A stretch of 64,000 nucleotides of DNA from Marinobacter salarius (lineage in GTDB: Bacteria; Pseudomonadota; Gammaproteobacteria; Pseudomonadales; Oleiphilaceae). Shown piece after piece: positions 34,896 to 42,071 of the stretch. The translations under genes were made by a program, and so were the position numbers. Numbering within the stretch: position 1 is the first letter of the stretch; the number at the start of each line of letters is the position of its first letter. The notes beneath the pieces are model-generated. The model had not been told where the DNA came from. It searched no databases and saw nothing but the letters and a program-made list of their open reading frames with translations. The DNA is taken from contig NZ_CP136693.1 of assembly GCF_032922745.1 (NCBI RefSeq), positions 682,001 to 746,000 on the forward strand. Direction: 5' to 3'.

Positions 34896-36338
34896 TCAGG
34901 CCGCGACGATCGCGTACTCGTGGTTATGGGGTTCGATCAGAATGCCGTGAAGCGCCACAATGGTCTTCTCATAGGCGTCCTCATCCACCACGAACTGGAT
35001 GTCCACCTGCCGCATACACTGGTGCAGGGCCAGAACGCTGATGTCGTCGTCCGCCAGGGCCTTGACTGACCGAGCCAGGATGCCCGACACCTTGATATCA
35101 CTGCCAATGGCAGACACGATCGCAACCTTGCGAGTGCTGATTTCCGCATTGGGAAACTCGTCTTTCAGCGCTCTCACCACCCGTTTGACGTGTTTGAGCG
35201 TACTGTCCACGTAATGGGTAATGGTGTTGGCGTTGGTGTCCTTCGATACGAAGCGCACCTTGAAGCGACTGAGCACTTCGAGAATGCGACGATCGGAACC
35301 CGGCTCACCCTGCATGTCCTGGTCGAACACCTCAATGGCAAACACGCCTTTGTTACCGGCGATGATCTCTACCTGAGGCTTCTCACTGACGTAGTCGCCG
35401 GTGATTAGGGTACCGGTGTGCTCTGGCTCGAAGGTGTTCATCACCCGCAGCGGAATCTCGTTTTGACGCATGCCCTTGCCAGCGCGCGGGTGGATGGCTT
35501 CCATACCAAGGTTCGCCAACTGGTCAGCAACGTCGTAGTTGGTGCGCCCCAAAGGCACGACCTTATCCGCACCAACAATGTTGGGGTCAGCAGAACTGAG
35601 GTGGTATTCCTTGTGGATGATCGCTTCGCGGGCGTTGGTAATCACCGCGACCCGGCTGAAGGTCATCTCGCTGTAGCCCCGGTCAAAGGTACGCATCAGG
35701 CCTTCCTTGCACTGGGCGTAGCCGGTGACAATCGGCAGCTCACGACTCAGGTCCACCGCATCGAACGCCTGCTTGAGCTTTTCATCCAGCGGCAACAGTT
35801 CATTGTCGCGCCACCCGGTCAGGTCCACAAACCGCGCGTTGATGCCTTCCTGCTGGAGCTTCAGGGCGGTGTTGAAGGCACTGTGGGCCTCACCGATACC
35901 GGCCAGCATTTCACGGACCGTCAGCAGATGCTCCTCAAGCTGGAACTGGCCGTAGGAACACAGACGCTGAAGATCAATCAGGCAACCGCGAACGCCTTCG
36001 ATGCGGTCGGTGATGAACTGGTCCGCCTGCTGCTTGAGCATGGGATCCGGGAACAGCTCGCCATTGATGTCGGTCAGGAACTGGATCAGTTTGGTGAGGT
36101 CGTCGCCCCACGCCCAGTCCGACTCGGCATCGGCGAACAGGGCATAGACACCCGGCTCTCCGGTTTTCTTGTGCTCCAGCAGTTCATCGGTGACACCGCC
36201 ATAGGCGGAGACCACGAAGATGCGCTGGTACAGGTCGTCCTTGGTGCGCCCGCCGAGAATGATGTTGTCGCGCACCGCCTCATAATTGCTCATGGAGGTG
36301 CCGCCGATTTTCTCTACGGTATGTAGTTCGCTAGTCAT
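34896..36338 (-). CDS. ask: Ectoine-type aspartate kinase (Ask_Ect)
   Basis: 480 residues. It phosphorylates aspartate to start aspartate-semialdehyde synthesis for ectoine. The N-terminus VEKIGGTSMSNYEAVRDN and IFVVSAYGGVTDELLEHKK identify the distinct Ask_Ect branch, and two ACT domains close the protein (VAIVSAIGSDIKVSGILARSVKALADDDISV). Ask_Ect enzymes are thought to escape lysine/threonine feedback. It is the last gene of the ect cluster, 51 bases after ectB. It is normally preceded by ectC, which is absent here. The ribosome site is weak. Confidence 0.93.
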   Translation of the reverse strand: MTSELHTVEKIGGTSMSNYEAVRDNIILGGRTKDDLYQRIFVVSAYGGVTDELLEHKKTGEPGVYALFADAESDWAWGDDLTKLIQFLTDINGELFPDPMLKQQADQFITDRIEGVRGCLIDLQRLCSYGQFQLEEHLLTVREMLAGIGEAHSAFNTALKLQQEGINARFVDLTGWRDNELLPLDEKLKQAFDAVDLSRELPIVTGYAQCKEGLMRTFDRGYSEMTFSRVAVITNAREAIIHKEYHLSSADPNIVGADKVVPLGRTNYDVADQLANLGMEAIHPRAGKGMRQNEIPLRVMNTFEPEHTGTLITGDYVSEKPQVEIIAGNKGVFAIEVFDQDMQGEPGSDRRILEVLSRFKVRFVSKDTNANTITHYVDSTLKHVKRVVRALKDEFPNAEISTRKVAIVSAIGSDIKVSGILARSVKALADDDISVLALHQCMRQVDIQFVVDEDAYEKTIVALHGILIEPHNHEYAIVAA

Positions 36339-36389
36339 AGTGTTACCGTCGTTATCCTGCAGAATGAGTGTCGGGAGATGGTAGGCGTC

Positions 36390-37658
36390 TCAGGACGCCT
36401 TGCTCACTCCCTCCTGCATGATTTCGTCCACGCTTTGACCTAGAAGTTTAGCACCTTTGCGCAGATCATCCTCGCTGGTGGTCAGCGGCATCAGGCATTT
36501 GATCACTTCGTCATTGGGACCGCTGGTTTCAATAATCAGGCCCTTCTCAAAGGCGCGACCGGTTATCTTGTCCGTCACTTCAGCGTCGGTGGCTTCAATG
36601 CCACGCATCATGCCCCGGCCTTTCATTTTGAACTCGCCCGGGTACTTGTCACAGATTGCCTGCAGCCCTTCAGCCAGAACCTCGGTCTTGGCTTTCACTT
36701 CGTTGGCAAAGGCATCGTCTTTCCAGTAGGTCTCGACTGCGGTGCGGGCGGTGACAAAGGCCATGTTGTTGCCCCGGAAGGTGCCGTTGTGCTCACCCGG
36801 CCCCCAGACATCAAGCTCCGGCTTGAACAACACCAGCGCCATCGGCAGGCCGTAACCGCTCAACGACTTGGATACCGTCACAATATCCGGCTTGATGCCG
36901 GCAAACTCGAAACTGAAGAACTCGCCGGTACGGCCGTTCCCTGCCTGGATATCGTCAACGATCAACAGAATGTCGTACTTCTTGCATAGCTTCTCGAGGC
37001 CCTGCAGCCATTCGGCGCGGGCAGCGTTCAGCCCGCCTTCGCCCTGGACCGCTTCAACAATGACCGCTGCCGGCAGTTCAAAACCTGAGGAGCCGTCGGA
37101 CAACACCTTGTCCATGATTTCCAGGGTATCTACGTTCTCACCCAGGTAGCCGTCATAGAACATGAAGTCCACATTCCCCAGCGGGGTGCCAACGCCACCA
37201 CGGTGGTGCTTGTTACCTGTGGCCGCGACCGCGCCCATGGTGACACCATGGAAGCCATTGGTGAAGGACACGATGCCATTGCGGCCTTTCACCTTGCGAG
37301 CCAGCTTCAGGGCCGCTTCCACGCTGTTGGTGCCGGTAGGGCCGGTAAACTGCATTTTGTAGTCCAGGCCACGGGGGTCCAGGATGTGTTTCTTGTACGA
37401 CTCAATGAAATCGTGCTTGGCGGTGGTAAACATATCCAGGCCCTGGCTGACACCATCACTTTCAATGTACTCGAGCAGCGCTTTCTTGAGAATGTCGTTG
37501 TTGTGGCCATAGTTCAGTGACCCGGCGCCGGCCAGGAAGTCCAGGTATTCCTTGCCATCTTCGGTGTACAGGTGCGCGTTCTTGGCACGGTTAAAGATCA
37601 CCGGAAAGGCACGGGAATAAACGCGTACTTCGGATTCGGTCGACTTGAAAAGTTCCAT
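36390..37658 (-). CDS. ectB: Diaminobutyrate--2-oxoglutarate transaminase
   Basis: 422-residue class III aminotransferase that makes L-2,4-diaminobutyrate from aspartate semialdehyde and glutamate, the first committed ectoine step. PLP is bound by the Lys in SKSLSGYGLPMALVLF, with the cofactor phosphate region in FTGPTGTNSVEAALKLAR and the Asp in LLIVDDIQAGNGRTG. The true start is the ATG at 37658; a 16-residue upstream extension has no family match. It follows ectA by 131 bases and precedes ask by 51. Confidence 0.97.
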   Translation of the reverse strand: MELFKSTESEVRVYSRAFPVIFNRAKNAHLYTEDGKEYLDFLAGAGSLNYGHNNDILKKALLEYIESDGVSQGLDMFTTAKHDFIESYKKHILDPRGLDYKMQFTGPTGTNSVEAALKLARKVKGRNGIVSFTNGFHGVTMGAVAATGNKHHRGGVGTPLGNVDFMFYDGYLGENVDTLEIMDKVLSDGSSGFELPAAVIVEAVQGEGGLNAARAEWLQGLEKLCKKYDILLIVDDIQAGNGRTGEFFSFEFAGIKPDIVTVSKSLSGYGLPMALVLFKPELDVWGPGEHNGTFRGNNMAFVTARTAVETYWKDDAFANEVKAKTEVLAEGLQAICDKYPGEFKMKGRGMMRGIEATDAEVTDKITGRAFEKGLIIETSGPNDEVIKCLMPLTTSEDDLRKGAKLLGQSVDEIMQEGVSKAS

Positions 37659-37789
37659 TGTCTTGCCTCTTAGCATGTCAGGTTCGAGGTAACTGTGCGG
37701 TAGCACGTTGGTTGAAGCCGTTGTGACAGATTCACCTCAGCAATCTGCCGGCTAGTCCAAACAGGGGTATCGATCGTTCGGGAAGGCTG

Positions 37790-38305
37790 CTACGCCGTCT
37801 TTGTGAAAGGCCCGATGCGGAGCAGAAACTCGGAGTCGTGCTTGCCGCCAAAGTGGGTGTCTTTCTCAAAGTGCTCGTGGTAGGTCAGTTCAGCACCCAT
37901 GTCACGGGCAAAGGACCGGAACAGCGCCCAGGAAGCCTCATTGTCTTCAGTGATTGTGGTTTCCATGTGGGTCACGTCTTTACACGCGTCCCTGGCCACA
38001 ATCGCCTTCAACATCCGCTTGGCAAGACCCTGCCCACGACCTTTCTCGTGAACGGCCACCTGCCAGACAAAAACGGTTTCGGGCTGTTGGGGGGGAATAT
38101 ATCCGGAAATAAAGCCGACCAGATCGCCGTCTATCTCCGCGGCCACGCCGGTTTCGGCAAAATGGCTGCACTGCAGGAGGTTGCAGTAGATCGAGTTGGG
38201 GTCCAGCGGGGGGCATTGTGCCACCAACTGGTGAAGCCTGTAGCCATCATCCTTGACCGGCGTGCGGAGGGTGATGGCGGTGGTATTCGAGCCTTCTGAT
38301 GTCAT
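37790..38305 (-). CDS. ectA: L-2,4-diaminobutyrate N-gamma-acetyltransferase
   Basis: 171-residue GNAT-fold acetyltransferase that adds an acetyl group to the gamma-amine of 2,4-diaminobutyrate. Acetyl-CoA binding is in VFVWQVAVHEKGRGQGLAKRML (the Q/R-x-x-G-x-G/A signature), and the family sequence YCNLLQCSHFAETGVAAEIDGDLVGFISGY precedes it. It is the first gene of the cluster, directly downstream of a strong sigma-70 promoter. The ATG at 38305 is preferred over an in-frame TTG 21 bases before; neither has a good ribosome site. Confidence 0.96.
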   Translation of the reverse strand: MTSEGSNTTAITLRTPVKDDGYRLHQLVAQCPPLDPNSIYCNLLQCSHFAETGVAAEIDGDLVGFISGYIPPQQPETVFVWQVAVHEKGRGQGLAKRMLKAIVARDACKDVTHMETTITEDNEASWALFRSFARDMGAELTYHEHFEKDTHFGGKHDSEFLLRIGPFTKTA

Positions 38306-38340
38306 AACGTGATCGATTCGCCTCAAAAAGTTAGCGTTAA

Positions 38341-38368
38341 ATTATATAGACCACAAAATATATTTCAA
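38341..38368 (-). promoter_or_regulatory. Sigma-70 type promoter of ectA
   Basis: On the minus strand, TTGAAA (38363-38368) and a perfect TATAAT (38341-38346) are separated by 16 bases, in an AT-rich stretch about 36 bases before the ectA start. Such strong, AT-rich promoters are usual for osmotically induced ect operons. No separate operator was recognised. Confidence 0.75.
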
Positions 38369-38454
38369 GTCGGCGCTCTGGGGCCGCCAGCCCCGATGAC
38401 TACCTTTCACCTTTAGAATAGACATTATTACACCAACCGCCAGTGACAAATTCG

Positions 38455-39417
38455 TTACCCCATAGAGGCCCCTCCAGAGGGGAACGTAATATCGTCGTCG
38501 GTTATCGAAGTCCCTCCAACGATCCGGTCCCGGTACGACACAGCGGCCGCTGAACCAGGGGGCCAGAGTCGGTCGAACTGCGCCAACCAGCTATCGACAT
38601 CATAGGCCACGGGCAGCAGTGAGACACTCAAACCCTGGCGCTCAAGACCGACAACCGGCTCAGCGGCGGGGCTTGCCAGACCAATCCGGGTAATCAGCCC
38701 ACGGAAGTCCCGCAACAGGTTCCCCATTCCGGCCGACCCGTTGTTGGCAACGACGCAATGTCGCTCGCTCACCATGCCCGACCACAGCACTGGCAGGCAG
38801 GTGTGGGTAGAGACAATCACATCAGCACCGCTGGCGCGGAACCACTCCGTCAACTTCGCCTCGTTACCAGCCACAAAGGATTCATGGGCTAACCCCCAAC
38901 CGGCAAGGGATTCCGGATCTCCGTGAATCACCAAAACCTTTAGGCCTCCAAATAACAAGCAGCGATAACGGGGCAGTGATGACAATCGCACCTGGATGTC
39001 CGGATGTTCTCCAGCCATGGCCTGCAAGCGCTCTATCATGGCGTTCGAGCGCTCGACCACGCCCTCATCGACAAAATCCGGATAGGCACAACCACAACCC
39101 GCGCCATCGTTTGGATTGGCCAGTTCATAATCAACATTGCCGAGGCAGGCGGTGTGGTCCAGCACCCGGTTGTTGATCGCCCGAAACAGGCTGTCACTGG
39201 CGTTGAACCAGTTGAAATCGCCGTTGAATACCAGCGTTACCCGATGGCCCTGGCGCTCCTCTGCCAGTGCCATTCGCTCAATTTCGTCCAGAGCGTATGG
39301 GTTGCCATAGAGGCCACCGACAACATACACCACATCCCCTGCCACCGACTCCGGCTCAGCGCACAGGGAAGCAGGATCGTAACGGTACGCCAGCGGACAA
39401 CTTCGGCCCTCGGTCAC
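38455..39417 (-). CDS. Metallophosphoesterase-family protein
   Basis: 320 residues with the calcineurin-like metal-binding motifs in altered form: VVYVVGGLYGNPYALDEI (first aspartate motif replaced by GG), NGDFNWFN (the GD motif), CLGNVDYELANP (GN motif) and VLVIHGDPESLAG (GH-like motif). A Cys-rich insert, DGAGCGCAYPDF, is not typical of the family and could bind a metal or cluster. The GTG start has a perfect AGGAGG site overlapping the end of the symporter gene 11 bases upstream, so the two are coupled. Function is unknown; a phosphodiesterase or nucleotidase is possible. Confidence 0.75.
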   Translation of the reverse strand: MTEGRSCPLAYRYDPASLCAEPESVAGDVVYVVGGLYGNPYALDEIERMALAEERQGHRVTLVFNGDFNWFNASDSLFRAINNRVLDHTACLGNVDYELANPNDGAGCGCAYPDFVDEGVVERSNAMIERLQAMAGEHPDIQVRLSSLPRYRCLLFGGLKVLVIHGDPESLAGWGLAHESFVAGNEAKLTEWFRASGADVIVSTHTCLPVLWSGMVSERHCVVANNGSAGMGNLLRDFRGLITRIGLASPAAEPVVGLERQGLSVSLLPVAYDVDSWLAQFDRLWPPGSAAAVSYRDRIVGGTSITDDDITFPSGGASMG

Positions 39418-39428
39418 GACACCACCTC

Positions 39429-40832
39429 CTAAACTTCACCAGCCGCTAGTGAGCGCCCGGCAAGCCGGCGGACGACCAGCGGCATAAAGAAGCCAGCGGT
39501 ACAGATCAGGAAGCCGTAGGCGTTTACACCCAGCAGCATGGCGTATTTGCCGTCGCCGATGGCCCAGCTGGCGGGAATCAGCCCCGTTGCCAGCAGCACA
39601 CCCAGACCCAGGCCGGTCCAGAAACTGAGATGGAAGCTCCAGGGCGACCAGCGGGTAAAACCGTAAAACAGGAACACCGGTGCCAGCCCCATCACCATGG
39701 TGCCGGAAATGGTGGTGGCCTTGAGAATATCGGTGCCGGCAAACATCGGCAGGTTACCCAGCAGCGCGAACACAATCATGATCACTGCACCCACGCGAAC
39801 GCTCGGCAAGCGGTCTTTGGCACGTTTCGCCAGCCGTGGCAGATCCACCGCCAGGGACTTGGCCAGCGAACTGAACGTGGAATCCAGCGTGGAGCCGGCG
39901 GAGGTCATCATCACCACACTCATGAAGAAGAGCGCCGCCAACCCAAGCGATTGCCCGACAGCCGCGGGCGCATTACCCATGGCCTCAATGCCATTGAGTC
40001 GGGCGTGAACACCGACGAGGCTGAAGATAAACACCGCCACAAAGCCCAACAGTCCGGCCACCACGAAGCTCTTCAGCATGGTCTTTTCCTTGTTCACGAA
40101 GCCGCGGTCGGTTAACACCGGATCGTGGAAGGGGTAGCTGAACATCTGCAACAGCGCGACGAGCAACAGGTCAAAGCCGGCATTGAGCTTGAACTCACCG
40201 TCGGTGAGCAGGGCACTGGTGTCATTGGCTGGCACAATCAGGAACAGCACCGCGCCGACAAAGAACACAAACACGAACGCCTGAATCACATCCGTGAAGA
40301 TCGACGACCGCAGGCCACCTTTCAGGCTGTAGGCGAGGGTAAAGACGGTAAACAGCATCGCCGCAGAGTAATACTCCCACTCACCCGGCAGCCCGAAATA
40401 GCCGCCCACCACGGCGGTGTTACTCCAGACTTCGTTATACAGACGAATCAGGATGGCCGCTGCAAACGCCAGACTGGCCAGCCGGCCAAAGCGCGACGTG
40501 AGAAAATCCTGCAGGCTGCGGGCACCGGTCTGGGTCCGAATCAAATATATGATGTAGCCGGCCACGGGAATCGACAGCCAGTAACTGGCGTACGCCAGAC
40601 CGCCGGTGACGCCATAAGCAGCCCCCAGGTTGGCCGCGTTGGTCACCGACTTGGCAAAGATCCAACTGATGAAAATACTCGCCGTCAGCGACCACTGACT
40701 TACCGGGTTACCCTGATCATCCGCCCCCTTATAGAACGAATTGGCGTTCTTGCTCTTGGGCGACAACACATACATCACCACCCCATAAACCACCAAAAAG
40801 CCCCAAAACAGGGTCGCTTCCGTGAAATTCAT
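39429..40832 (-). CDS. Sodium:solute symporter (SSS family)
   Basis: 467 residues with about 13 membrane helices. The fold of the SSS family is evident from SLTASIFISWIFAKSVTNAANLGAAYGVTGGL (first helix pair), ILIRLYNEVWSNTAVVGGYFG, and the sodium-site region SAGSTLDSTFSSLAKSLAVDL. It imports an unknown small solute with sodium. It lies between a radical SAM gene and a metallophosphoesterase gene on the same strand, separated from the former by 185 bases holding a long inverted repeat. Confidence 0.87.
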   Translation of the reverse strand: MNFTEATLFWGFLVVYGVVMYVLSPKSKNANSFYKGADDQGNPVSQWSLTASIFISWIFAKSVTNAANLGAAYGVTGGLAYASYWLSIPVAGYIIYLIRTQTGARSLQDFLTSRFGRLASLAFAAAILIRLYNEVWSNTAVVGGYFGLPGEWEYYSAAMLFTVFTLAYSLKGGLRSSIFTDVIQAFVFVFFVGAVLFLIVPANDTSALLTDGEFKLNAGFDLLLVALLQMFSYPFHDPVLTDRGFVNKEKTMLKSFVVAGLLGFVAVFIFSLVGVHARLNGIEAMGNAPAAVGQSLGLAALFFMSVVMMTSAGSTLDSTFSSLAKSLAVDLPRLAKRAKDRLPSVRVGAVIMIVFALLGNLPMFAGTDILKATTISGTMVMGLAPVFLFYGFTRWSPWSFHLSFWTGLGLGVLLATGLIPASWAIGDGKYAMLLGVNAYGFLICTAGFFMPLVVRRLAGRSLAAGEV

Positions 40833-40890
40833 CGTCTGTCTTTTCCTCGTCCGTACTTGTTTTAATCCAGCGAATTGCAGTCATTCAACC

Positions 40891-40987
40891 GCGGTCTGGG
40901 GGTGGTGTTTTATTTCCGCCAGGAAAAAGGTGTCTGAGCAAAGCGAGTTCTTTTTCCCAAGGAAATAAAACACCACCCCCAGGCCGC
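40891..40987. repeat. Inverted repeat, core family A, copy 2 (27-base arms, 43-base core, opposite orientation)
   Basis: Arms 40891-40917 and 40961-40987 are complementary at 26 of 27 positions. The core 40918-40960, read on the minus strand, starts TTGGGAAAAAGAACTCGCTT and ends ACACCTTTTTCCTGGC, matching copy 1 apart from one extra A, one extra T and two substitutions. The extra A and T pair with each other, so the hairpin is kept. The outer arms are not the same as those of copy 1. It lies between the radical SAM and symporter genes. Confidence 0.92.
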
Positions 40988-41017
40988 CAACTCCCAGCAA
41001 CCAGTCCTAAAAAAGAA

Positions 41018-41980
41018 TCACCCAGGCGCCGAACAACTAGCCCCAAACCGATAACAGGCAAAACACCGGTGATGCCGCAACATAATCCGCTCATCCATGC
41101 TCTCCGCCAGCGTCCCGCCAAGGTCATACTGCGGATCGTCATCCACCAACGTGCAGGCATACACCCGCACCCGGTCATCGCGCTTCACCAACATGCGCGT
41201 ATAAGTACACATGAAGTGCGACCGCGCCTCTTTGGTGGGGTACTTCTCCATGCAGGTTTCGGTAATCTCCGGGCTGCCGTCCTCTGAGCCGGGCGTTCCC
41301 AGATCAGGGAACGCGGTGAACGCCAGCGTTTCAGGAATGCCCCAGTCCCGCAGAATCTCGCGGAAAGCCGCTTCCACATCGGCCGGGATCTCCTCCAGAT
41401 CGGTTTGCCGGGCAATCGACACTTCAAACCCCTGATCCACCAGCCAGCGTATGCCTTCAAGAGCCTTGTCAAAGCTACCTTCACCCCGATCCACGTCATG
41501 CCGGGCCCGGTCAGGGAAGTCCAGGCTGACGCGGAAATGGATCGGGTAGGCGTTGTCCAGCAACGGCAGCACCTGATGACGGCGTTTGAGCAGTGGATCC
41601 GTGGCATTGGTCAGGACAAAGCAGGGACGGTGCTGGCTGGCGTAATCGAGGATATTGATGAAATCCTTGATCACGAATGGCTCACCGCCGGTAAAGGAGA
41701 ACTGCTCCACCCCCATATCCAGGGCTTCGTGGATAAAGGGTTTCACGTCGCTCAACTTCATGCCCGGAATACGGCCATCGCCGGGGTGTGACCCTTCCAG
41801 GCAAAACGGGCAGGCCAGGTTGCAGGCGGTGCCGGTATGAATCCACAGTTCCTTGAGCTTGTCGGAATCAATGTAGCCGCGTGGATCGCCGTTGCGAGTG
41901 TGAGTCCAGCTGTCGCGGGCCCTCGGTTCCAGCACTTCCACGGCGGGAATACGTCTTTCGGCGGTTTGGGTCAGGGGCAT
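41018..41980 (-). CDS. Radical SAM protein of unknown function
   Basis: 320 residues. The [4Fe-4S] motif CNLACPFC (C-x3-C-x2-C) follows LKELWIHTGTA, then EGSHPG and the GGEP-type motif FSFTGGEPFVIKD. The C-terminal end is cysteine-rich: MCTYTRML, YACTLVDDDP and HHRCFACYRFGASCSAPG, a probable auxiliary cluster region of SPASM/twitch type. It generates a 5'-deoxyadenosyl radical for an unknown reaction. Downstream are an SSS symporter and a metallophosphoesterase on the same strand. No small precursor-peptide gene is visible alongside, so RiPP maturation is unlikely on present evidence. Confidence 0.85.
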   Translation of the reverse strand: MPLTQTAERRIPAVEVLEPRARDSWTHTRNGDPRGYIDSDKLKELWIHTGTACNLACPFCLEGSHPGDGRIPGMKLSDVKPFIHEALDMGVEQFSFTGGEPFVIKDFINILDYASQHRPCFVLTNATDPLLKRRHQVLPLLDNAYPIHFRVSLDFPDRARHDVDRGEGSFDKALEGIRWLVDQGFEVSIARQTDLEEIPADVEAAFREILRDWGIPETLAFTAFPDLGTPGSEDGSPEITETCMEKYPTKEARSHFMCTYTRMLVKRDDRVRVYACTLVDDDPQYDLGGTLAESMDERIMLRHHRCFACYRFGASCSAPG

Positions 41981-42071
41981 AGCTGCTCCGTGTTGACGGT
42001 GAATCTTTTAGTGCTGTCGATGGCGACAACACACTGGCGCAAGTGGTACATCCTCTGCGTCGATACCATAT

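Noticed and set aside
38381..38395. GGGGCCGCCAGCCCC hairpin after the metallophosphoesterase gene
   Set aside because: A 5-bp stem with no T-run; too weak to call as a terminator.
40891..40987. Intrinsic terminator between the radical SAM and symporter genes
   Set aside because: No U-run after the stem, and the core matches the repeat at 7081.
41018..41980. RiPP (modified peptide) cluster around the radical SAM gene
   Set aside because: No short precursor frame, peptidase or exporter is adjacent; the neighbours are a symporter and a phosphoesterase.
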